NCBI RefSeq assembly: GCF_041360795.1
Contig: NZ_JBFUPW010000001.1
Coordinates: 1,823,590-1,887,589, forward strand
Direction: 5' to 3'
Source of the DNA: Arthrobacter_E sp041360795
GTDB lineage: Bacteria; Actinomycetota; Actinomycetes; Actinomycetales; Micrococcaceae
Length of the DNA stretch: 64,000 nucleotides
A model generated the notes under the pieces. The model worked only from the letters and a program-made list of their open reading frames with translations. It did no database searches and was not told the origin of the DNA. The translations under genes were made by a program, and so were the position numbers. The first letter of the stretch is position 1, and the number at the start of each line of letters is the position of its first letter. Below, one piece after another: positions 34,263 to 42,624 of the stretch.

Positions 34263-34577
34263 ATGGCGGACGCGGAAGGCCATCCCGAAACGGCGGAGAT
34301 CGAGCTGGGTCAGGTCCTCAGCGCACTGAGCGACCCGCTGCGCCGGCAGGTGATTCACGAGCTGCTGCACAGCGAGCCCGGAATCGAACGGACGTGCACC
34401 AGCTTCGGCCTGCCCGTCACGAAGTCGACCCGCACCCACCACTTCCGGGTGCTTCGCGAGGCGGGTCTCGTGCGCCAGGTCGATCGCGGCAACATGCGTG
34501 GCGTCACGCTGCGCCGCGAGGACATCGAGGAACGCTTCCCTGGACTCCTGGACCTCATCGCCCAGGACGGCGTGTAG
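34263..34577 (+). CDS. ArsR-family winged-helix regulator
   Basis: A 104-residue protein. ATG 34263 follows AGGAGGCGAGGAC; the frame is open from 34179 but that start lacks a site. The winged helix reads VLSALSDPLRRQVIHELLHS, SFGLPVTKSTRTHHFRVLREAGLV, and the wing VDRGNMRGVTLRRED. It has no ArsR metal-binding Cys box, so it probably senses an organic ligand. It presumably controls the divergent MFS gene. Confidence 0.85.
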   Translation: MADAEGHPETAEIELGQVLSALSDPLRRQVIHELLHSEPGIERTCTSFGLPVTKSTRTHHFRVLREAGLVRQVDRGNMRGVTLRREDIEERFPGLLDLIAQDGV

Positions 34578-34810
34578 GCCCGGCCGCCCCCTTCGACCGC
34601 CCGAAGAATTCCTCGGCACGGGATCACCGTCGGGGAGACCATAACGCCCGTCCAATTCCCGGGCATTCCCCTCGGACTCCTTTTCCCGTCCGGCCCACGG
34701 CGGGACCGGCAGGTGGGGGGTTATCCTCCGCTGAGCGGCGCGATAGGGTCGAATGACCAGGCTTTCCCGATCACAGCCAGGCTTCTCGATCAGGAGCCGG
34801 AGAGGGTTTG

Positions 34811-35953
34811 ATGAACAGTCACATCGGACTACACGGATACACGACCTCGCAGCAAGAAGAGCCTGAATTCGCCGCACCTGAGTGGGGTGCGAACCTTCGT
34901 GCACCGTTCGAGGACGACCATCCCGGGCCCTTCCGGATGCCGGAACCCGGACCCGCGACCGTCCGCCTGCACGATGCGTTCATCCCCTCGCCCATCACCT
35001 CCCTGGACCGTCTCTTCGGCGAGCGGTCCACGGTGCAGGTGGTCGCAAAGCTGGACCTCCTGCAGGTTTCCGGCAGCACCAAGGAACGCACCGCGGCGTC
35101 CCTGCTCGCCGGGCTGATCGAACGAGGCGAACTCACCCCGGGCGGCACCGTCGTCGAATCCACCTCAGGGAACCTCGGCAGCGCCCTGGCCCGCCAGTGT
35201 GCGCTGCTCGGTGTCCGGATGGTCGCCGTCGTCGATGAGTTCGCCAACGTCGCGGCGCTGCAGGCCATGCAGGCCTACGGAGCGCGTGTGGTGCGCGTGC
35301 CGACTCCCGAGGACGGCAACCGCCTGCGTGCCCGGGTCCTCAAGGTCGCCGAACTGCTGAAGGAGATCCCTGGGGCGGTCACCACGAATCAGTACGGCAA
35401 CGCCGACAACGCCCGCGCCCACGATCTCACCACCATGCCCGAGTTCGTCGCCGCCCTCGGCGCACCACCGGACCGGATGTACGTGGCAGTGAGCACCACA
35501 GGCACGCTGCTCGGATGCCAGCGGGCCATCGAACGGGCGGGGTGGCCGACCGTCCTGGTCGCGGTGGACGCCGCGGGGTCGGTGCTGTTCGACGGCGAGC
35601 GCGGCGAACGCCGCCTGCCCGGCCTGGGTGCCGGGTTCGTGACAGAGCTGTCCCAGCAGACACGCCCGGCGGCGGTGCGCCGCATCGCAGAGCTGGACAT
35701 GGTGACGGGCTGCCGCATGCTCGCGCGCCGCGAGGGCATCCTCTCCGGAGCGTCGACGGGCGCGATCGTCGCCGCCATCGGCCAGGACCTCGAGTCGCTG
35801 GACGCCGGAACCACGGTGGGCATGCTCGTCCACGACGGCGGGCTGCCATACCTGCCGACCGTGTACGACGACGAGTGGGTGGCGGGAAACCTGGGTGACG
35901 TCGACGCGATCGAGGCCGCCCTGGAGCGGGCGAACCCGTTCAGCACTCAATGA
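34811..35953 (+). CDS. PLP-dependent SbnA/CysK-like synthase
   Basis: A 380-residue protein. ATG 34811 follows GGAGAGGG by four bases. It belongs to the cysteine-synthase fold: Lys in SGSTKERTAAS (PLP), TSGNLGSALARQCALLG (phosphate loop, with Leu in place of the usual Thr), STTGTLLGCQRA and SGASTGAIVAA. Length and layout match SbnA, which makes N-(1-amino-1-carboxyethyl)glutamate-type diaminopropionate precursors, and Y4xP of rhizobia, more than CysK. It heads a set of three overlapping genes with a FAD/NAD protein and a Y4yA-like decarboxylase. Product is unknown. Confidence 0.8.
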   Translation: MNSHIGLHGYTTSQQEEPEFAAPEWGANLRAPFEDDHPGPFRMPEPGPATVRLHDAFIPSPITSLDRLFGERSTVQVVAKLDLLQVSGSTKERTAASLLAGLIERGELTPGGTVVESTSGNLGSALARQCALLGVRMVAVVDEFANVAALQAMQAYGARVVRVPTPEDGNRLRARVLKVAELLKEIPGAVTTNQYGNADNARAHDLTTMPEFVAALGAPPDRMYVAVSTTGTLLGCQRAIERAGWPTVLVAVDAAGSVLFDGERGERRLPGLGAGFVTELSQQTRPAAVRRIAELDMVTGCRMLARREGILSGASTGAIVAAIGQDLESLDAGTTVGMLVHDGGLPYLPTVYDDEWVAGNLGDVDAIEAALERANPFSTQ

Positions 35954-37571
35954 CGGCGCCCCTCACCACCCACGGCGCGGCCTGGTGCGACGTGCTGTTC
36001 ATCGGGGCCGGCCCCAAGGCGCTGGCGGCGGTCGCCGAGCTGGACACACGCCTGGCCGAGCTCGGCCCGCAACCGCGCCCCCTGCGGATCACCCTGTGCG
36101 ATCCGGCGCGGCCCGGCCCGGGAGCGGTCTGGGATCCGGAGCAGCCCGCACACCTCCGGATGAACGTGGACGCCCGGATCGTGGACCTCAGCTGCCCCTC
36201 CGTCCCGGAGTCCTTCCGTGCGTGGGAACAGCGGCTCTTCCCCGGAACGGCCGGCGAGACCTTCCCGCCTCGGGCCCACGTGGGCCGGTACCTCGGCTGG
36301 GCGTATGAGCGGCTCGCAGCCTCGCCTCGTCTCGACCTCCTGCACAGTGCGGGGCGCGTAAGCGAGGTGACGCGCGACGGGGACTACTGGCTCGCCACCG
36401 CCCGCACCGCCGACGGGCCCGCTTCCTGGCGGGCGCCCGTCGTCGTGCTCTGCACCGGGCACGCCGACGCCGGCGGCGTGGATCACCGGCGCGTCGCCGC
36501 CGGGGAGGGCACCGATGTGTCTGCTCCGCTGACCGTGACCGGCGCCGCACTCACGGCGATCGACGTCGTGCTGGACGTGACGGAAGGCCGCGGCGGCGCA
36601 TGGCGCCGGACCCCCGGGAACGAACTGGAGTACATCGCGTCGTGCGCGGAGCCGCGACTGATCACGCTGAGCTCCCGTTCCGGGGAGATGATGCTGCCCA
36701 AACCGGCAACCGACCAGCGTCAGGTCCTCGACGCCGTCCACAGCGTGACGTCGGCATTGCCCACGGGCGGTGAGCCGGACGACGCGTGGTGGATGACGCT
36801 CGCCGAGGGGCGGCCGCCGCGGCAAGGACCGACGGGCTCGGCCTCGACGCGTCCGGGCTGCTGGACCACCTGGATCATGGGACGCAGGGCGGTCCCGCAG
36901 CGGACCAGTGGGCGCACGGCCTGGCACGAGCGCACGGAATGCTCGACGGCGACCCCGCCTGGTGGTGGGGCCGCGCCTGGTCCGCCGGTTACCGGGACGT
37001 CGTGCGGTCGTTGGAGCGCAGCGCGCGGACTCCTGAGCTCTGGGACCGCTGGCGACGCCGGGCGGCGCGCCTGGAGAAATGGGCGTTCGGCCCTCCACCG
37101 GCCACCGTCGCAAAACTGCAGGCCCTGCACCGGGCGGGCCTCCTGCAGGTTCGCAGAGACACGGCCTCCCCAGGCCTCGGCGTCTCCGGCTCCCCCGTCA
37201 CCACGGTCCGCGCGGTCACGGCCGGCCCCGGCGTCCTCACTCGACCAGCAGACTCGCTCGGCCCTGCCCCGGCCCACGATGACCTCTGGGCCTCCCTGCT
37301 GTCCCGTGGGGACGTGACGGTCCGCCTCGGCGAGCGCGGCGTGTTCACCCGCCCGGATGGCGTGTGCGTGACGCGATCCGGCCAGCCGTCCCTCGGCCTC
37401 GCCGCCTTCGGCCGGCCGACCGAGGACCCGGTGATCGGTCACGACACGCTCAACAGGACCCTCCATCAGGACAGCGAACGCTGGTCCCGGGCGGTCGCGG
37501 AATGGATCCTCGGAGCCCGGACCCCCATCGCCACACTCCCCTTCCCCGATCACGAACGGAACTCACGATGA
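35950..37571 (+). pseudogene. FAD/NAD(P)-binding (PF13454-like) protein, frameshifted
   Basis: The gene starts at ATG 35950, overlapping the preceding stop, with a dinucleotide-binding motif VLFIGAGPKALAAVAEL and later FPPRAHVGRYLGWAYERL, typical of FAD-NAD(P)-binding family 9. Homologous-looking sequence ends near 36790 in this frame; the next frame then gives protein-like sequence to 37571 (LDASGLLDHL, AWWWGRAW, LGLAAFGRPTEDPVIGHDTL). A single base appears to be missing in the G/C-rich run around 36798-36815. Intact, the product would be about 540 residues. The downstream gene still overlaps the final stop by four bases as in a working operon. Either a recent mutation or a sequence error is possible. 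Confidence 0.75.
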
Positions 37572-38953
37572 CGCCCCTGTGCCACGGACTCCCGCCATTG
37601 ACCGGCCGGACCGAACCCTGGATGGAACGGCTGCTCGCCGATCCGGACCAGTGCGCGGCCCTGCTGGCCGCTCACGGATCGGCACTGAACCTGCTCGACT
37701 TCGGCCCGCTCGGCCGCAATATCGGCGAGCTGACGCGCGCGGGTGCGGAGCACGGGGTCGACATCGCGGTGTTCGTCGCGCGGAAGGCCAATAAGGCGCT
37801 CTCCCTCATCCCCGCCGCCGTCGACGCCGGGGCGGGCCTCGACGTCGCGTCCTTCGCCGAGCTGCAGCAGTGCCTCGAGAGGGGTGTCGACGCCGGACGG
37901 ATCATCGTGACCGCGGCGGTGAAGGACACCGCACTTCTGACCTTGGCGGTCAGTTCCGGAGTCGCCGTGAGCCTCGACAACCCCGATGAGACAGCCGACG
38001 TCGGGGCCATCGCGGCGGAACTGGGGGTCCGGGCCCGCGTCGCCCTTCGCCTGGCCGTGACGCGCCCCGGCGTTCCACCGACCCGATTCGGACTCACGGC
38101 GGACTCCTGGCTCGCCTTCTTGAAGGACCACGGCGAACTCCTGGACATCGAAGGACTCCACTTCCACCTCAACGGTTACGACCGAGACCACCGTGTCCTG
38201 GCGCTGGCCGAGGCGTGCGTGCTCGTGGACCGGCTCCGGGCGGCGGGACACCCGATCGGGTACATCGACATGGGCGGCGGGATCCCCATGAGTTACCTCG
38301 AGGACGAGGAGTCGTGGCGGGCTTTCTGGCAGGCGCTCGACGCGGACACCGGCAGGGTGCTGACCTGGCGCGGCGACCGTCTCGGACTCTCCGACCCCAC
38401 GCTGGACCGCCCGTCCGGCGCCCTCTATCCGTACTGGCAGCGGGAGACCCGGGGAGTCTGGCTGTCCGCACTCCTGAGCACCCCGGTCGACGGGACCACC
38501 CCGGCAGAGCTCCTGACGTCACGGGGGCTTCAGCTGCGCTGCGAACCGGGGCGCTCCGTGCTCGACGGATGCGGCATGACCCTCGCTGAGGTCGCCTTCC
38601 GCAAAACGACCAGCGACGGCGTGCCGCTCGTCGGGCTGCAGATGAACCGGACGCAGATGCGCTCGACGTCGGCCGATGTCCTGATCGATCCGCGTTGGCT
38701 GCGCCCCTCGGGATCCGGAGCACCGTCCGCACCGGGCGAGGCGTTCCTGGTGGGCGCGTACTGCATCGAGGAGGAGCTCATCCTCCGCAGGCGGCTGGTT
38801 TTCCCTGAAGGCGTGGCGCGGGGAGACATCGCCGTGTTCGTCAACACCGCGGGGTACCTCATGCACATTCTCGAGAGCCCGTCCCATCAGCTGCCGCTCG
38901 CACAGAATCTCGTGCACCGGGACGGCGCGTGGATCCCCGACGGCGAAGCCTGA
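37568..38953 (+). CDS. PLP-dependent decarboxylase/racemase-like protein (Y4yA family)
   Basis: A 461-residue protein whose ATG 37568 overlaps the preceding stop. It is a fold-type III PLP protein. The PLP lysine is in FVARKANKALS, the His motif is FHLNGYD, the Gly loop is DMGGGIPM, and EPGRSVLDGCGMT resembles the active-site Cys/Arg section of DAP decarboxylases. SbnH and Y4yA relatives act in metal-chelator or siderophore routes. It is larger than LysA, as in Y4yA. Substrate is unknown. Confidence 0.8.
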   Translation: MTPLCHGLPPLTGRTEPWMERLLADPDQCAALLAAHGSALNLLDFGPLGRNIGELTRAGAEHGVDIAVFVARKANKALSLIPAAVDAGAGLDVASFAELQQCLERGVDAGRIIVTAAVKDTALLTLAVSSGVAVSLDNPDETADVGAIAAELGVRARVALRLAVTRPGVPPTRFGLTADSWLAFLKDHGELLDIEGLHFHLNGYDRDHRVLALAEACVLVDRLRAAGHPIGYIDMGGGIPMSYLEDEESWRAFWQALDADTGRVLTWRGDRLGLSDPTLDRPSGALYPYWQRETRGVWLSALLSTPVDGTTPAELLTSRGLQLRCEPGRSVLDGCGMTLAEVAFRKTTSDGVPLVGLQMNRTQMRSTSADVLIDPRWLRPSGSGAPSAPGEAFLVGAYCIEEELILRRRLVFPEGVARGDIAVFVNTAGYLMHILESPSHQLPLAQNLVHRDGAWIPDGEA

Positions 38954-39022
38954 GGAAGCGCTGGCCGCGCGGCCCGGACGGTCGGCGGTGGAATGTCAGC
39001 GCCGAGAGGTAGAACTTTCCTC

Positions 39023-39466
39023 ATGACGAACACCACTTTCCCACCGTTCACGGTGACTCCGGCAGCGATCGAGCAGATCACGGCACTTGGCGGCGCCGTC
39101 ATGATCGACGCCGAAGACGGCGGGTGCTGCGGTTCGGTCTATGCGTTCAGCGTGGTGGACCAGGAGTCCCCTGCAGTCACCGGAGCAGAGCGTTACGGCC
39201 GCCCTGGGGCGTGGCTCCTCGTGTCCCCACGGGCGCGGGGCGTCTTGCCCGGAGCGACGCTGGATTACGCCGCGCGGCTGCGCCCTCCCCGATTCCGGGT
39301 GATACGGAACCCGAACACGCCGCAGGTGTGTGCCTGTCGACGATCATTCGGAGAGCCGTGGCCCGGACCGGGCCGGCCGGAATGCTGCTCCTATCTTCCG
39401 ATGCCGTGGGACGACGAATTCGACCCGCCTTCCGCGTGGAAGCGTCAGACGAATTACTCCGCATGA
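39023..39466 (+). CDS. HesB/IscA-like Fe-S related small protein
   Basis: A 147-residue protein from ATG 39023, with GAGAGG 13 bases upstream. It opens FTVTPAAIEQITALGG like IscA-family members. A CC pair in EDGGCCGSVY and a later RNPNTPQVCACRRSFG resemble the two Cys positions (C and CxC) of the family. The end contains ECCSYLPMPWDDEF. It could carry or sense iron-sulfur clusters. It follows the Y4yA-like gene by 69 bases and may belong to that set. Confidence 0.6.
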   Translation: MTNTTFPPFTVTPAAIEQITALGGAVMIDAEDGGCCGSVYAFSVVDQESPAVTGAERYGRPGAWLLVSPRARGVLPGATLDYAARLRPPRFRVIRNPNTPQVCACRRSFGEPWPGPGRPECCSYLPMPWDDEFDPPSAWKRQTNYSA

Positions 39467-39475
39467 GAATTCGAC

Positions 39476-39499
39476 GGCTTGTTCGTTCTCGGACAAGCC
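39476..39499 (+). terminator. Weak hairpin after the HesB-like gene
   Basis: The 7-bp stem GGCTTGT/ACAAGCC has a 10-base loop and starts nine bases past the stop. No T run follows, so termination is uncertain. Confidence 0.4.
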
Positions 39500-40155
39500 A
39501 TCGCAATTCCTGTTGCTTAGGCACCGTCAGCGGCACGGAGGCCCACGAACACCAATGCCTCACTGTGCGCACCTCCACAACCCGGAGCAGTTCCGGTGGA
39601 TCATTCATCAGACGTGCGCAACGGCGCATCCGAGAGTTCCCTGGTGTGAGAATCACGAATTCCCCGAGGCCGTTTCCCTGAAATCCGACCCTCAGCCTCC
39701 CACCCGGTAATCCTCAGCAGCCTCCGCCGGACCCGGAACACGCGGAACAGCATCGGAAATCTCCATCAGAAAGACAAAACATCCGGCGGCTGCAAGCCCT
39801 GTCGTGACCGGTCTTGTCGCAGGCCGGTGACCTGGACGGTTACGCCGCAAGAGCGCTCCGAATACCTTCGACGGAAACAGAATGGGATGACAGAAAAGGC
39901 CGTCCGCGCCTCGCCCCCACAAGCCCTCATCCGAACAAATCGGATAACAAAGACTTTTCGGTATTCCATGCAGCATCCTGTCGGATCCGCCCGCAATGTT
40001 AGGCCACCTTTGATGATTGGCAGAAATAGCTGACATGCCCTTATAGTTCACACGAGTATTGTGAGAACTTTTGCCGTGCCGGGCGACACCGCCGCAGCGC
40101 ACCGCGGGTTCATTGAAGGGCCGCACGGAATGCCGCCCGTTTCTTGGAGGAAACC
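39500..40155 (+). other. AT-richer intergenic region upstream of the TasA-like gene
   Basis: About 650 bases with no convincing gene on either strand and clearly lower G+C than its neighbours. A partial inverted repeat, GTTCACA/TGTGAGAAC, lies at 40046-40068 and may be an operator. The promoter of the TasA-like gene must lie here. The size could hide an RNA element, but I see no known riboswitch. Confidence 0.4.
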
Positions 40156-40812
40156 TTGAAGTCTGATTCGATCACCCCTGCCCGAAAGAGCCGTCTGCGG
40201 CGGAGCCTGCCCCTCGTGATCGCCGGCGCCGTCGGCTCGGTCGCGCTGGCCCTCAGCATGTCGCCGACCCTGGCCGCGTTCACCGCCTCGATCACCAACA
40301 GCACCGACACCGCCGGCCTCGGCAGCCTGTCGATGCAGGAGGCGAACCAGGCCGGCACCATCCTGTGCAACAGCACGGACGGCGGCTCGATCTCCACCAA
40401 CACCGCGACCTGCGCGACGATCAACAAGTACGGCGGCAACCTGGCCATGGTGCCCGGCCAGACCGTCTCGACGCAGATCACCATCAAGAACACCGGCACC
40501 GTCCCGGCGTCGGCCTTCAACCTCAGCCCGGCCGCCTGCGCGCAGAGCAACAACGGCCCGGTCAACGGCACGGCCACCGACCTTTGCTCCAAGGTGACCC
40601 TCGTGGTGACCTCCGGCTCCAGCACGATCTACAGCGGCACCCTGGCCGCCTTCAACGCACCGGTGGACATCCTGGCGAAGACCGCGGCTTCCTCCGTTCC
40701 GGCCGGAACCACGGTCCCCTTCACGTTCGCCGTGACGGTCCCCGCGGCCACGGGCAACACCTACTCCGGCCTGCAGCTGAGCCAGCCGCTGACCTGGACG
40801 TTCTCCTCCTGA
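40156..40812 (+). CDS. TasA/camelysin-like secreted protein with SipW-type signal
   Basis: A 218-residue protein. TTG 40156 is the start because GGAGG is five bases upstream; the ATG at 40144 lies before that site. The signal peptide has RKSRLRRS, a hydrophobic core and SPTLAAFTASITNSTDT, the AF-A-S pattern of SipW-dependent signals. The mature part repeats polar Asn/Ser/Thr-rich strands (TVSTQITIKNTGTVPASAF), a beta-sandwich as in TasA biofilm fibres. Two Cys pairs may form disulfides. The next gene, 10 bases downstream, is a SipW-type peptidase, the expected processing enzyme. Confidence 0.8.
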   Translation: MKSDSITPARKSRLRRSLPLVIAGAVGSVALALSMSPTLAAFTASITNSTDTAGLGSLSMQEANQAGTILCNSTDGGSISTNTATCATINKYGGNLAMVPGQTVSTQITIKNTGTVPASAFNLSPAACAQSNNGPVNGTATDLCSKVTLVVTSGSSTIYSGTLAAFNAPVDILAKTAASSVPAGTTVPFTFAVTVPAATGNTYSGLQLSQPLTWTFSS

Positions 40813-40822
40813 GGTCTATCCT

Positions 40823-42514
40823 TTGAGCATTTTGGTTCCCAGACGCCCGGCTCTCGCCCTCTGGGGGGCGGGGGCCGGGATTCTGTTTGTCGTCGGCGTC
40901 GCCGTGTTCCTCCTGAGCGGGTACCGCGTCTTCGCCGTCACCACGCCCAGCATGGGCACGACGCTGCCCGTCGGCTCCCTGGTGGTCGTTCATCCGCAGC
41001 CGGCGTACGACGTCGGCGAGATCGCGACGTTCCGCGTGGAGAACCGCGTCTACACGCACCGGATCATCGCCGAGACGCCCCAGCGGCTGACCACGAAAGG
41101 CGATCTGAACGGCGCGGTCGACGGCTGGCGTGTGCCCACCGACGACGTCGTGGGCTCCGTCGTCTGGAGCAGCCGCGGTCTCGGCTGGGCCGCGCGTGCC
41201 CTCCCCTGGCTGCTCATCGGCGGCCTGATCGTCGAGGTGCTCGCGCGCACCCGCCGGGACAACCCCGTCTGGAAGCAGAGCGTCAGACTCGGCGGGGGCT
41301 CACTCGTCGTCGCTGCGATCTCGCTGTGGCTCCGCCCGTGGACCAATATGCAGATGCTCGGGTACCGGCCTGCCGACTCCCGCGACGGCGTGCTCATGCA
41401 CGTGGTCAACACCGGGCTCTTCCCCATGAGCGCCGGTTCCCGGCGGCTCAGCAGCGGGCAGGACGCTGTGACCCAAGTGACGACCACGAACGCTTCGGGC
41501 CACTACGTCGTCAATCCTCTGCCGGCCCTTGAGTGGTGGCAGCAGGCGCTCGTGATCATCGTCTGCCTCGTCCCCCTGCTGGCAGCTCTTCTGATCCGGC
41601 CCGCCGTGGCCGGAGACGCGCCGGAAGGGGACGACGGCGGCCAGGACTCCCGGGCACGCCGTCGTGGGGTCATCGTCCTCGCCGTCATCGCGGCACTCAC
41701 GGCACTCGCCGTCGCGCTGGTGAACTCGCTCAGCACCCATGGCGCCTTCGCGGCCAGTGTGCAGAACAGCACCGACACCTCCGGCACCCGCACCTTCTTC
41801 ACCTGCAAGCAAGCGGAGTCGAGCCTCGGCGCCGCCTCGACTTACGGGGCGTACGCCCTAGCGGCGGGTGCGGCGCGAAGCGAAAGCGACTTCTCCGGCA
41901 ACGGCCGCACGGCCACGTATCTGATCACCCCCACGACAACGTCGTCCATCGGCTGCGCGCGTGACACCCCCGCCGTCTCGGCCTCCTTCGCCGGCAACCA
42001 GTGCCTGTCGATCCCCGGGCTCAACGCGGGTCCGAACACCTTCTCCCTGGAGGCGTGGTTCCGGACCACGTCGACGAGCAACGGCAAGATCATCGGTTTC
42101 GGCACCGCCACCAACAGCAGCGGCGACGCCAACAACGACCGCCACCTCTACCTGGACAACACCGGCCGGATCGTCTTCGGGGTGTACCCCAACGCGGTGC
42201 GGACGCTGTCCACCGCGGCGGGCAAGAGCTACGCCGACGGCGCCTGGCACCACACGGTCGCGGTGCTCTCTTCGGCCGGCATGCGGCTCTACGTGGACGG
42301 CGTGCTCGTCGGGTCCAACACCGCCGTCACCACCGGGGAGGCCTACAACGGGTACTGGAAGGTCGGCTGCGGCACGCTCGCCGGCTGGGCCAACGGCGAC
42401 GGGACCGGTTACAACGGGCCCTCCTACTTCACGGGCTCGATCCAGTACGCCGCCGTCTACACCACCGCTCTGACCGCGGCCCAGGTCTCCAGCCACTACG
42501 ACGCCGGCCGGTAA
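40823..42514 (+). CDS. SipW/ER-type signal peptidase fused to a LamG domain
   Basis: A 563-residue protein starting at TTG 40823 (GAGG eight bases upstream). Residues 10-33 form a membrane helix. The S26B peptidase motifs are TPSMGTTLPVG (Ser43), YTHRI (His79, in place of the Lys of standard signal peptidases) and TKGDLNG (Asp94). More helices lie near 125-140, 155-170, 240-257 and 283-302. Then comes THGAFAASVQNSTDT, almost the same motif as in the TasA-like substrate next door, followed by a LamG/concanavalin domain (about 345-560: SLEAWFRTTS, DGAWHHTVAVL, LYVDGVLVGS, FTGSIQYAAVY). The protein thus joins a protease to a substrate-like signal and a carbohydrate-binding-like fold. Confidence 0.8.
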   Translation: MSILVPRRPALALWGAGAGILFVVGVAVFLLSGYRVFAVTTPSMGTTLPVGSLVVVHPQPAYDVGEIATFRVENRVYTHRIIAETPQRLTTKGDLNGAVDGWRVPTDDVVGSVVWSSRGLGWAARALPWLLIGGLIVEVLARTRRDNPVWKQSVRLGGGSLVVAAISLWLRPWTNMQMLGYRPADSRDGVLMHVVNTGLFPMSAGSRRLSSGQDAVTQVTTTNASGHYVVNPLPALEWWQQALVIIVCLVPLLAALLIRPAVAGDAPEGDDGGQDSRARRRGVIVLAVIAALTALAVALVNSLSTHGAFAASVQNSTDTSGTRTFFTCKQAESSLGAASTYGAYALAAGAARSESDFSGNGRTATYLITPTTTSSIGCARDTPAVSASFAGNQCLSIPGLNAGPNTFSLEAWFRTTSTSNGKIIGFGTATNSSGDANNDRHLYLDNTGRIVFGVYPNAVRTLSTAAGKSYADGAWHHTVAVLSSAGMRLYVDGVLVGSNTAVTTGEAYNGYWKVGCGTLAGWANGDGTGYNGPSYFTGSIQYAAVYTTALTAAQVSSHYDAGR

Positions 42515-42624
42515 CCGCGCGTCTGCGCGCTCCCTGCAACGCCACGCACTCCCCGAAGCAGTGTGCGGCACGCCACGGAAGCCATGCCTTGTCCTCACCG
42601 TCCGCGGGTGCCAGGGTGGGGACC

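Noticed and set aside
34811..35953. Housekeeping cysteine synthase
   Set aside because: The TSGN loop is followed by Leu instead of Thr, the protein is longer than CysK, and the neighbours are Y4yA-like rather than cysE.
36780..36820. Programmed -1 frameshift in the FAD/NAD gene
   Set aside because: No heptameric slippery sequence of the X-XXY-YYZ type or downstream pseudoknot is apparent; mutation or sequencing error is simpler.
39692..40126. 144-codon minus-strand frame in the spacer before the TasA-like gene
   Set aside because: No ribosome site, no motif and mixed composition; treated as chance.
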